Shown here: positions 56,886 to 64,000 of the stretch, in pieces | Layout of the letters: the number at the start of each line of letters is the position of its first letter | How positions within the stretch are numbered: the first letter of the stretch is position 1 | DNA from: Halobaculum marinum | GTDB lineage: Archaea > Halobacteriota > Halobacteria > Halobacteriales > Haloferacaceae | Assembly (NCBI RefSeq): GCF_029338555.1 | Contig: NZ_CP119989.1 | Location: 930,001-994,000 of the forward strand | Direction of reading: 5' to 3' | Length of the DNA stretch: 64,000 bases | Position numbers and translations under genes: made by a program | Notes under the pieces: model-generated | Told to the model about the DNA's origin: nothing | Seen by the model: the letters and a program-made list of their open reading frames with translations, nothing else | The model's database searches: none

Positions 56886-58904
56886 TCACAACTTCGCGCG
56901 CGCCGACGCCAACGCCGGCATCTCGACGCCGAGTACCTCCGCGAGCGCGTCGGCCGCGCCGAGCAGCCACTCGGCGCGCTCGATCCGCGACTCGAGGTCG
57001 CCGGGGCCGATCCGGTACGACTCCACCAACTCCTCGACGCTCGCGCCGTCGACCCACTCGGTGAGGATGCGAGCGGTCTTCACCGACTCCAGCCACCCCT
57101 CGAAGTCGTCGGCCTCGGTCATCCCGGTCGTCAACTCCGCCGCGTGTGACCGGGCGAACTGGTAGATTTCGGCGCGTTCGGCGTTGCCGAGGTAGGTGTC
57201 GACCATGTCCGGCGTGTCGCAGATCACCTCGAACGCGGTGAGTTCCGTGACGTGCTCGGGCGCCATCGTCGCGACCGTCCGGAGCGCCGCGAGGAGTTCG
57301 ACGCCCGTGTCGGGCGTGACGTACTGTCGCGACACCTGCTCGCCGAGGGCTGTGGCTTCGATGCCGCCGTCGCCGGTCGCCGCCAGCAGGTCGTCGTCGA
57401 TGAGGCTCGCGATGGCGTCGCCCACGTCGCCCCCGAGGTCCGGGTTCGGCGTGCGCGAGGCGTAGAACGTCCCCGCGAACGCGTCGAGCACGTCCGCCTG
57501 CGAGGCCGCAAACCCCGTGGCGACGAGCGCGAGCGTGTGGGTGCGCAGCGCCGCCGGGTCGCGCAGTTTCGACTCGACGGCCTCGGCGTCGGCGGTGACG
57601 TAGCGGTCCCACAGTTCCGTGCGACCGGCCTCGTCGCCGGCGACGAGCACCGCCTCGCCGTACGGATCGAGGTGGGGTCGCCCCGCCCGCCCGCACATCT
57701 GGTGGACCTCCAGCACCGGGAGCCACTCGTAGCCCGACCCCGCGTAGCGCTGCTGGTCGCGGACGACGACCCGCCGCGCGGGGACGTTGACGCCGGCGGC
57801 CAGCGTCGGCGTCGCGCAGATGACAGACAGGCGGCGCTCGCGGAACGCCCGCTCGACGAGCGCGCGGTGGTCAGACGAGAGGCCGGCGTGGTGGAACGCG
57901 ACGCCCCACGCGGCTGCCTCGGCGAGTCGGTCGCCCGTCTCGGTGCCGCCGGCCTCGCGAATCTCCTCGGCGACCGCCGCGGCGTCCATCCCCGCGTCCT
58001 CGCCCCGCTCGTGAGTCGCGTCCGCCGCGTCCGGCCCGTCCGCTCCGTCTCCGGAATCCGACGCGCCCGCGGCGTCGACGACGCTCGGGAGGCGCTCGTC
58101 GGTCAGCCGCTCGGCCAGTGCCTCCGCCTCCCGGCGCGACCGGACGAACGCGAGCGCCTGCCCGCCGTCCGCGACGGCGCCTCGGACGAGTTCGGCCGTC
58201 ACCTCCGTGTCGGGGTTCGTCGCGGGGTCTGCCGTGTCGACCGGGACGGCCGCGTCGGTGCCGTCGTCGAACCGGACCGAGCCGTCGGCGTGGACGCCGA
58301 CGCGGAGGTCGACCGGGCGCCACGTCGACTCGACGAGTTCGGCGTCGAGCCACTCGGCGATGTCCTCGGGGTTGTCGACGGTCGCCGACAGCGCGACGAT
58401 CTGTACGTCCGGTGCCCGGCGTCTGAGGGTCGCGAGCGTCACTTCGAGGGTGGGGCCGCGACCCGCGGCACCGAGCAGGTGGACCTCGTCGACGACGACG
58501 CACGCGAGGTCGTCGACCCACTCGGCGCCGTTTCTGATCGCCGAGTCCACCTTCTCGCTGGTGGCGACGACGATGTCTTTGCCCGCCAGATCCGCCGCCG
58601 CCGAGTCGAAGTCGCCCGTGGAGATGCCAGCGTCGACGCCGGGGAGGCGGTCGAACTCCTCGAACTTCTCGCGGGCGAGCGCCCGTAGCGGACAGACGTA
58701 CAGCCCCGGGCCGTCGGCGGTGAGGAGGGCGAGTTCGGCGACGAACGTCTTGCCGGAGGCCGTCGGCACCGCGGCGACGACGTTGCCGCCCTCGCAGACG
58801 CCCGCCTCGACGGCCGCCGCCTGCGGGGGGTACAGTTCTTCGATCCCCTCGGCGGCGAAGTGCTCGACGAACTCGGAAGCCAACGGGAGGGCGTCGACAC
58901 GCAT
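56886..58904 (-). CDS. Hel308-like superfamily 2 DNA helicase, short form
   Basis: A 672-residue DEAD/DEAH-box helicase. The Q-like GIEELYPPQAAAVEAG, Walker A PTASGKT (residues 47-53), DEVHLLGA, SATVDNPEDIAEWL and QMCGRAGRP are all typical of Hel308/Ski2-like enzymes that act at stalled forks. Winged-helix and ratchet regions follow (RTHTLALVATGFAASQADVL to LESRIERAEWLLGAADALAE). The chain stops there; the C-terminal helix-hairpin-helix domain 5, which restrains Hel308, is absent. A low-complexity Asp/Ala/Gly insert sits at ~295-325 in RecA domain 2. ATG 58904; divergent from the CARDB gene. Confidence 0.9.
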   Translation of the reverse strand: MRVDALPLASEFVEHFAAEGIEELYPPQAAAVEAGVCEGGNVVAAVPTASGKTFVAELALLTADGPGLYVCPLRALAREKFEEFDRLPGVDAGISTGDFDSAAADLAGKDIVVATSEKVDSAIRNGAEWVDDLACVVVDEVHLLGAAGRGPTLEVTLATLRRRAPDVQIVALSATVDNPEDIAEWLDAELVESTWRPVDLRVGVHADGSVRFDDGTDAAVPVDTADPATNPDTEVTAELVRGAVADGGQALAFVRSRREAEALAERLTDERLPSVVDAAGASDSGDGADGPDAADATHERGEDAGMDAAAVAEEIREAGGTETGDRLAEAAAWGVAFHHAGLSSDHRALVERAFRERRLSVICATPTLAAGVNVPARRVVVRDQQRYAGSGYEWLPVLEVHQMCGRAGRPHLDPYGEAVLVAGDEAGRTELWDRYVTADAEAVESKLRDPAALRTHTLALVATGFAASQADVLDAFAGTFYASRTPNPDLGGDVGDAIASLIDDDLLAATGDGGIEATALGEQVSRQYVTPDTGVELLAALRTVATMAPEHVTELTAFEVICDTPDMVDTYLGNAERAEIYQFARSHAAELTTGMTEADDFEGWLESVKTARILTEWVDGASVEELVESYRIGPGDLESRIERAEWLLGAADALAEVLGVEMPALASARAKL

Positions 58905-59030
58905 TCGCTTGGACGGTGTGGGTCGTCCTCGTACGTAAAGGTGCGCGCGGGTCGACTCGGGCACACCGACCGAAGACGCGGTGTCCGCTTGCACACACTT
59001 ACGGTCTGTTGGTGTGACTGTGCCGTCACG

Positions 59031-60476
59031 ATGACTCACACCCGCTTCCGGCTCCTCCTCGCGGCGCTGCTCGTCACCTCCGCCGCGGGTAGTGCCGGTA
59101 TCGTCGCCGCCGCGGGCGTCTCGGTGGCCGACGTTCAGGTGACGCCGTCGGCGCCCGCCCCCGGTGAGGCCGTCCGCTTCGACGTGACCGTCGAGAACAC
59201 CGGGAACGCAGACTACGAGATAGACGCGGTGGCGCTGCGGACGTACGAGCCGTTCGACGAACTCACTCGCGTCGAGTACCTCGGCACGCTCATCGAGGGT
59301 GGCTCGATGACGATCCCGCTGACGTACCGCTTCGACGACCCCGGCGTGAAGAACCTCCGCGTCGTCGTCTACGGCCAGATCAACAACGAACCGGTCCAAC
59401 GTCGGTTCCCGATCACGCTCACCGTCCGCAACGGCGGCCCGCAGGTGCTCGTCGAGAGTGGCGACCTCACCGAGGGCGTCGAGTCGGCGGTGAACGTCAC
59501 CGTCTCCAACGGCGAGTCGGAGGCCGTCAACAACGTCGAGGTGACGCTGCGCGGCGAGGGCGTCGACGTCGACCGACCGCGGCGCGTGGTCACCGCGCTC
59601 GACGCCGGCACCCAGCAGACGTTCGCGTTCCCGGTGACGCCGACGACAGCCGGCGAGACGTCGCTGGAGGCAGTCGTCCGCTACACCACTACGAACGGTG
59701 AACACCGCGTCGTCACCCAGCGCCTCCCGGTGTCGCCGACCGACCTCCGCGAAGACGTGGCCGTGACCGCGCGCGTGACCGGCGACGCGCGGCCCGCGGT
59801 CGACGCGGAGGTGGCGAACTTCGGCAACGCCCCCCTGACCGACGTGACGCTCGTCGCGCGCGTCGACGGCGAGGTGGTCGCCCGCGAGTCCGTCGCCGAC
59901 GTGGCTCCCGAGGGCGCCAGCGAGGCGACGCTGAACCTCTCGAGCCGCGACGACGCCGCGGTCGAGGTCGTCGCGCGGTACACGACCGCGGGCACGAGCG
60001 GCACCGCCGCGACGACCGTCGACTACGCGGCCAACCCCGGCGCCATCGAGTTGACCGGTGTCGACTTGGAGCGCGAGGGCGGCGCCGTCCACGTGTCCGG
60101 GAGCGCCAGCAACGTCGGCCTCAGCGCCGCCGAAGGGGTCCTCGTCCGCGTGCTCCCCGCCGAGGGCGTCGACCCGGCGCGCCCGTACCGCGAGTTCTTC
60201 GTCGGGCGGGTGCCCGCGAGCGACTTCGTCTCGTTCGACCTGTACGCGAGCGTCGACGCAAACGTCAGCGCCATCCCCGTCGAGGTGAGCTACATCGTCG
60301 ACGGCGAGCGCCGGACCGAGGTGACGAACGTGCCGATGGATCTCGACGACCCCGCGGACTCCGCCGACGACGCCGGCGGCCAACCGGTCGACCCACTGAT
60401 CCTCGGGTTGGGTGTCGTCGTCGCCGTCGGGGTGTTGGCGCTGATGGGGTACGCCGTCCGCAACAGCGGCAGATGA
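59031..60476 (+). CDS. exported CARDB-domain protein with C-terminal anchor (ABC-exporter partner)
   Basis: A 481-residue surface protein. A signal peptide (MTHTRFRLLLAALLVTSAAG, cut near AAAGV) is followed by three or four Ig-like CARDB repeats: GEAVRFDVTVENTGNADYEI, ESAVNVTVSNGESEAVNNVE, RPAVDAEVANFGNAPLTDVT, GAVHVSGSASNVGLSAAEGV. An Asp-rich spacer and a membrane helix (DPLILGLGVVVAVGVLALMG, then YAVRNSGR) anchor it by the C-terminus. It overlaps the ABC ATPase gene (ATGA), so it is the first gene of a three-gene exporter operon, in the place that MacA-type fusion proteins take in bacteria. Confidence 0.85.
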   Translation: MTHTRFRLLLAALLVTSAAGSAGIVAAAGVSVADVQVTPSAPAPGEAVRFDVTVENTGNADYEIDAVALRTYEPFDELTRVEYLGTLIEGGSMTIPLTYRFDDPGVKNLRVVVYGQINNEPVQRRFPITLTVRNGGPQVLVESGDLTEGVESAVNVTVSNGESEAVNNVEVTLRGEGVDVDRPRRVVTALDAGTQQTFAFPVTPTTAGETSLEAVVRYTTTNGEHRVVTQRLPVSPTDLREDVAVTARVTGDARPAVDAEVANFGNAPLTDVTLVARVDGEVVARESVADVAPEGASEATLNLSSRDDAAVEVVARYTTAGTSGTAATTVDYAANPGAIELTGVDLEREGGAVHVSGSASNVGLSAAEGVLVRVLPAEGVDPARPYREFFVGRVPASDFVSFDLYASVDANVSAIPVEVSYIVDGERRTEVTNVPMDLDDPADSADDAGGQPVDPLILGLGVVVAVGVLALMGYAVRNSGR

Positions 60477-61348
60477 GTGCCGACCCAGCCGACTCAGCCG
60501 ATCCAGCCGACGCCGAAGACGCCGACGCCGCCACCCGTCGGTCGCGACCGGCGGTCGAACTCGACGGCGTCACCAAGGAGTACGACTCCGGCGCTGGCGT
60601 CGTCCGCGCGCTCGACGACGTGGACTTCGTCGCGCACCCGGGCGAGTTCATCGCGGTGATGGGCCCCTCCGGCTCCGGGAAGTCGACGATGCTGAACGTG
60701 CTCGGCCTGCTGGACGAGCCGACGAGCGGCGAGGTCCGCCTCGCTGGCGAGCGGGTGTCGGGGCTGTCCGACCGCGAGCGCACCGACCAGCGGCGCAAGT
60801 ACATCGGCTTCGTGTTCCAGGACTTCTACCTGATCCCGTCGCTGTCGGCGGTCGAGAACGTCGAGATGCCGACGCTGTTCACGCCGGGCGACGGTCGCGA
60901 GCGCGCCGCCGACCTCCTGCGGACGCTCGGCCTCGGCGACCGACTCGACCACCGACCCACCGAACTGTCCGGCGGGCAACAGCAGCGCGTCGCCGTCGCC
61001 CGCTCGCTCGTCAACAGCCCGCAGGTGGTGCTCGCCGACGAGCCGACGGGGAACCTCGACACCGAGACGAGCCGGAGCGTGCTGGAGGAGTTCACGCGGA
61101 TCAAAGACGAGGAGCGCGTCGCCATCGTCGCCGTCACCCACGACGACCTCGTGACCGAGTACGCCGACCGCGTCGTCAACCTCGTCGACGGCGTCGTCGT
61201 CGACGACATCGCGACCGCCCGGGCGAGCGGCCGCGTCGACCCGAACGACCAGGAGGCAGGCGACGACGAGGCCGGCGACGACGAGTCGGGTGACGACGAG
61301 TCGGGCGACGACGAGTCGACCCCCGCCGACCGAGGTGACGAGCCGTGA
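60473..61348 (+). CDS. MacB/LolD-type ABC transporter ATP-binding protein
   Basis: A 291-residue ATPase of the MacB/LolD group. Walker A MGPSGSGKSTMLN, Q-loop IGFVFQDFYLIPSLSAVENV, signature LSGGQQQRVAVARSL, Walker B VVLADEPTGNLDTETS and H-loop AIVAVTHDDLV are intact. The last ~40 residues are a near-repeated acidic tail (GDDE units, nucleotides 61255-61320). It overlaps both its neighbours by four bases (ATGA upstream, GTGA downstream), a tight three-gene operon. Confidence 0.94.
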   Translation: MSADPADSADPADAEDADAATRRSRPAVELDGVTKEYDSGAGVVRALDDVDFVAHPGEFIAVMGPSGSGKSTMLNVLGLLDEPTSGEVRLAGERVSGLSDRERTDQRRKYIGFVFQDFYLIPSLSAVENVEMPTLFTPGDGRERAADLLRTLGLGDRLDHRPTELSGGQQQRVAVARSLVNSPQVVLADEPTGNLDTETSRSVLEEFTRIKDEERVAIVAVTHDDLVTEYADRVVNLVDGVVVDDIATARASGRVDPNDQEAGDDEAGDDESGDDESGDDESTPADRGDEP

Positions 61349-62517
61349 GCCGACTCCCGGCGTCGGTCGACGACCGGATCGGGTCGCTGTACCGCCGGTT
61401 CCCCGCCGCGCTCGTCGCCCGCCGCAACGTCTCGCGCAACCGCCTGCGCTCGGCGCTGGCGGTGCTCGGCATCGTCATCGGCGTCGTCGCCATCGCGTCG
61501 CTGGGGCTGGCCGGCACCACCCTCCAGACGGCGTTCACCTCGTCGTTCGCGGGCATCGGCGACCAACTCGTCGTCAACCCCGCGTTCGACGAGGGGGTCA
61601 CCGAGTTGACCGAGCGCGACGTCGAGCGCATCGAGCGCGTCGCCACCGACGCGGCGGTCGTCCCCGTCCGCTCAAAGCGCGCGGTGGTGTCGGTTGGTCG
61701 CGACCAGACGGTCGTCACCGCCTACGCCGCCTCGGGAGTGGGAGCGGTGTATCCATCAGCTGAGGGCCGGATCCCCGACCGACTCAGACGCGGGGCGGTC
61801 GTCGGGAGCGGCGTCGCCGACCGCTTCGACATCGAACCGGGCAACTCCCTCAGCGTCGACGGCGACTCCTACCGTGTGGTCGCTGTCTTGGAGTCGCAGG
61901 GCGGCGGATTCGACCCACTCGGCGTCGACCAGGCGGTGTTCCTTCCGAACGACGCCGTCGACGGCGACGGCTACGGGCAGGTCATCGTGAAGGCCGAGTC
62001 GGGCACCGCCGCCAACGAGACGGCGGTGGCGATCCGCGCGGAGTTGAACGAGCGCGAACCGCGCGTCTCCGTGTTCGAGTTGTCGAGCATCGTCGACCAG
62101 ATCACGTCGTTCCTCTCGGTGATCCGGACGTTCCTCGTCGCCATCGGCGGCATCTCGCTGGTCGTCGCGGGCGTCTCTATCCTGAACGTCATGCTGATGA
62201 GCACCGTCGAACGGCGCGAGGAGATCGGCGTGTTCCGCGCCGTCGGCGTGTACAAGCGCGACGTGATGGCGATTATCCTCGTCGAGGCGGCGATGCTCGG
62301 CCTCGTCGGGGGGCTCGTCGGCGCCGCCGTGTCGGCAGGGGTGGGTGTCGCGCTCGCGTCGTTCGCGCTCGGCGACCCGCTCGCTGCGTTCACGGTCACG
62401 AACCTGCTGTACCTCGCGCTCGCGGTGGTCTTTGGTGTGGTGACGAGCCTGCTCAGCGGACTGTACCCCGCGTGGAAGGCCGCCAACGAGCGCCCGGTCG
62501 AGGCGTTACGGGACTGA
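61345..62517 (+). CDS. MacB/FtsX-like ABC transporter permease
   Basis: A 390-residue permease of the MacB/LolC/FtsX family. The first helix (NRLRSALAVLGIVIGVVAIA, residues ~32-55) is followed by a ~200-residue extracellular domain (TLQTAFTSSFAGIGDQLVVN, VDQAVFLPNDAVDGDGYGQV). Three C-terminal helices come next, with ISLVVAGVSILNVMLMSTVE and RREEIGVFRAVGVYKRDVM, the family signature, and FGVVTSLLSGLYPAWKAANE at the end. GTG 61345 overlaps the ATPase stop. With the ATPase it would form a mechanotransmission-type exporter of lipids, peptides or lipoproteins. Confidence 0.93.
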   Translation: MSRLPASVDDRIGSLYRRFPAALVARRNVSRNRLRSALAVLGIVIGVVAIASLGLAGTTLQTAFTSSFAGIGDQLVVNPAFDEGVTELTERDVERIERVATDAAVVPVRSKRAVVSVGRDQTVVTAYAASGVGAVYPSAEGRIPDRLRRGAVVGSGVADRFDIEPGNSLSVDGDSYRVVAVLESQGGGFDPLGVDQAVFLPNDAVDGDGYGQVIVKAESGTAANETAVAIRAELNEREPRVSVFELSSIVDQITSFLSVIRTFLVAIGGISLVVAGVSILNVMLMSTVERREEIGVFRAVGVYKRDVMAIILVEAAMLGLVGGLVGAAVSAGVGVALASFALGDPLAAFTVTNLLYLALAVVFGVVTSLLSGLYPAWKAANERPVEALRD

Positions 62518-62537
62518 GAAGTCGGGGGCGCTCCGGT

Positions 62538-63695
62538 TCAGAGCAGGTCCGCGTCGAACAGGCGCTGCATCCCCTCTTTCAGGCGCTCTTCGCTGGCGGC
62601 GTAGCTGATCCGGACGAACCCGTCCGCGCCGAACGCCGAGCCCGGGACCGTCGCGACGTGCGCCTCCTGGATCGCCTCCTCGGCCCAGGCGGCGTCGTCG
62701 TCGGCGACGGGGATCATCATGTAGAACGCGCCGTCGGGGACGGTCACGTCGACGCCGTGGTCTGCGAACAGGTCGACGAGCATATCGCGGCGGGACTCGA
62801 AGGCGGCGCGCATCTCCTCGACGGCCTCCTCGGTGTTGCGCAGCGCCTCGACGCCCGCACGCTGGACGAAGTTCGTCGCACACGAGACAGAGTGACTGTG
62901 GAGCTTCCCCGCCTGCGAGATCAGGTCGCCCTTCGCGTGCAGGTAGCCGAGGCGCCACCCGGTCATCGAGTACGCCTTCGAGAAGCCGTTGATCGTGACC
63001 GTGCGCTCGGCCATCCCGTCGAGGCTGGCGAGGCTGGTCTGCTCGACGCCGTACACGATCTCGTCGTAGATTTCGTCGGAGATGACGGCGAAGTCGTGCT
63101 CGACGGCCAGGTCGCGCACCCCTTCCAGCGCGGCGTCGGAGTAGACGGCGCCCGTCGGGTTCGACGGGGAGTTCACCACGAGCAGTTCCGTCTCGTCGGA
63201 GACGGCGTCGGCGAGGTCGTCGAGGCCGTCTTCCAGCGAGAAGCCGTACGGAGAGATGTCGACGCGGGTGAGGTCGCCGCCGGCGAGCTTCACCATCGCC
63301 TCGTAGGACACCCACGCGGGGTCGAGCAGGACAACCTCGTCGCCGTCGTCGACGAGCGTCTGGACCGTCTCGTACAGCGCCTGCTTGGCGCCGGGCGTGA
63401 CGATGATCTCGTCGGCGTCGGCGTCGATGTCGTCGGCGCGGAGCTTCTCGGCGATGGCCTCCTTCAGTTCGGGGACGCCGTTCGAGGAGGTGTACCCCGT
63501 GTGGCCGGCGTCCATCGCGGCCTTGCCGGCCTCGGTGACGTTCTCCGGGGTGGGGAAGTCGGGCGCGCCGACCGACAGGTCGACCACGTCGTGTCCCTCC
63601 GCCTCCAACTCGCTGGCTGCGTTCGAGATGGCAAGGGTCGCCGACGGCTCAACGCGACCGACGCGCTCGGCGAAGTCGTAGGCGAAGTCGCTCAC
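62538..63695 (-). CDS. PLP-dependent aminotransferase, class I/II (aspartate aminotransferase type)
   Basis: A 385-residue aminotransferase of fold type I. DVVDLSVGAPDFPTPENVTE, GYTSSNGVPELKEAIAEKL, VNSPSNPTGAVYSD, VISDEIYDEIVYG and the Schiff-base segment TINGFSKAYSMTGWRLGYLH are those of the aspartate aminotransferase Igamma family. Probable reaction: aspartate plus 2-oxoglutarate to oxaloacetate plus glutamate, with broad substrate range possible. ATG 63695 overlaps the ribH stop (ATGA), so it is co-transcribed downstream of ribH. Confidence 0.93.
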   Translation of the reverse strand: MSDFAYDFAERVGRVEPSATLAISNAASELEAEGHDVVDLSVGAPDFPTPENVTEAGKAAMDAGHTGYTSSNGVPELKEAIAEKLRADDIDADADEIIVTPGAKQALYETVQTLVDDGDEVVLLDPAWVSYEAMVKLAGGDLTRVDISPYGFSLEDGLDDLADAVSDETELLVVNSPSNPTGAVYSDAALEGVRDLAVEHDFAVISDEIYDEIVYGVEQTSLASLDGMAERTVTINGFSKAYSMTGWRLGYLHAKGDLISQAGKLHSHSVSCATNFVQRAGVEALRNTEEAVEEMRAAFESRRDMLVDLFADHGVDVTVPDGAFYMMIPVADDDAAWAEEAIQEAHVATVPGSAFGADGFVRISYAASEERLKEGMQRLFDADLL

Positions 63696-64000
63696 GCGGC
63701 CACCTCCGGCTCCGGGAGCCCCTCGGCCAAGTCCAGGGCCGCCCCCGCGGCCTCGGCGCCCTTCTCTGCACGCTCGCGAGCCTCCGCGCCCGACTGGCCG
63801 GGACCGGAGATGCCGAACGTGACCGGCGTGTCGCGGTCGAGGCTCACGTCGGCGAGTTTCGTCGCGACTGCCTGCCCGATCACCTGGTCGTGGTCGGTGT
63901 CCCCGCTGACGATGGTGCCGACGACGGCGACGGCGTCGATGTCCTCGCGGCGGGCGAGGCGGTCGGCCGCCAGCGGCGCGTCGTACGCGCCGGGTACGTC
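63692..64000 (-). CDS. ribH: 6,7-dimethyl-8-ribityllumazine synthase (5' end outside window)
   Basis: The C-terminal part of lumazine synthase, the penultimate step of riboflavin synthesis. The visible part, read from the right edge, includes PGAYDAPLAADRLARREDID, AVAVVGTIVSGDTDHDQVIG and VTFGISGPGQSGAEARERAE. The active-site TIVSGDTDHDQV and GISGPG elements are canonical. The gene enters from beyond position 64000 and ends at 63692, overlapping the aminotransferase start. About 103 codons are present out of the usual 130-150. Confidence 0.93.
   Translation of the reverse strand, partial: DVPGAYDAPLAADRLARREDIDAVAVVGTIVSGDTDHDQVIGQAVATKLADVSLDRDTPVTFGISGPGQSGAEARERAEKGAEAAGAALDLAEGLPEPEVAA

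Noticed and set aside
58905-60383. Upstream extension of the helicase frame to a 1165-codon product
   Set aside because: The extension is antisense to the CARDB gene, contains no family similarity, and crosses the divergent promoter region; the helicase begins naturally at 58904.

Overview
This window is an ordinary-looking chromosomal segment of a haloarchaeon (class Halobacteria). The evidence is the very high G+C content, proteins rich in Asp and Glu, and largely leaderless genes with a TATA element roughly 25-35 bases before the start codon. It also has many families typical of the group: HTH-10/Bat-type regulators, HalOD1, amphi-Trp, PGF-CTERM surface proteins, and an elongator tRNA-Met with a 75-base intron. 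The sequence alone does not let me name the genus. There is no rRNA, transposase, integrase or CRISPR array, and no stretch over 300 bases lacks a gene.

Layout. 1-6.7 kb: the end of cofG (coenzyme F420), a MscS channel, and a group that looks devoted to polyprenyl carriers: two cis-prenyltransferase-like genes, a DUF92 kinase-like membrane protein, an acetyltransferase and a VTT/DedA-type membrane protein. 6.8-10.6 kb: small conserved haloarchaeal proteins, the intron-containing tRNA-Met, and a divergent HTH-10/HalOD1 pair. 10.6-20.7 kb: metabolism (sirohaem nitrite/sulfite reductase, HpcH-type aldolase, threonine synthase-like enzyme, succinyl-CoA synthetase sucCD) with small membrane proteins between. 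20.8-30.8 kb: quinone oxidoreductase, a large PAS/GAF/Bat regulator, DsrE protein, MutY, zinc-ribbon proteins, a class III aminotransferase and an MgtC/DUF4010 membrane protein. 30.9-36.5 kb: AI-2E-type transporter, PadR and amphi-Trp proteins, a short hairpin-rich non-coding stretch, then a haem-copper oxidase cluster (coxB, a CtaA-CtaB fusion, a membrane protein).

36.5-41.5 kb is the most accessory-looking part: an HTH-10 regulator, DUF7344 and DsrE proteins, a methyltransferase, a small membrane protein and a large PGF-CTERM surface protein. The surface-protein gene is flanked by decayed copies of the methyltransferase and small-membrane-protein genes, which points to a past duplication of that divergent pair. 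41.5-55 kb: an ABC-2-type exporter, an HtrA-like protease, KDPG aldolase, lipoproteins, an inositol-phosphatase-like protein, an S9 peptidase, an AstE-type deacylase and an old-yellow-enzyme relative. 55.2-64 kb: a pseudo-receiver/GAF plus degenerate RecA-like pair, a short Hel308-like helicase, a three-gene CARDB/MacB-like/FtsX-like exporter operon, an aspartate-type aminotransferase and the end of ribH.

The strongest biological lead is the pair of cis-prenyltransferase genes. One keeps the catalytic DGN motif but lacks the C-terminal RxG. The other has lost DGN but ends in RFG. This is the division of labour seen in the eukaryotic DHDDS/NgBR complex. The second lead is a 14-base palindrome placed exactly three bases before the TATA element of two separate HTH-10 regulator genes. 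The third is the duplication scar around the surface-protein gene.
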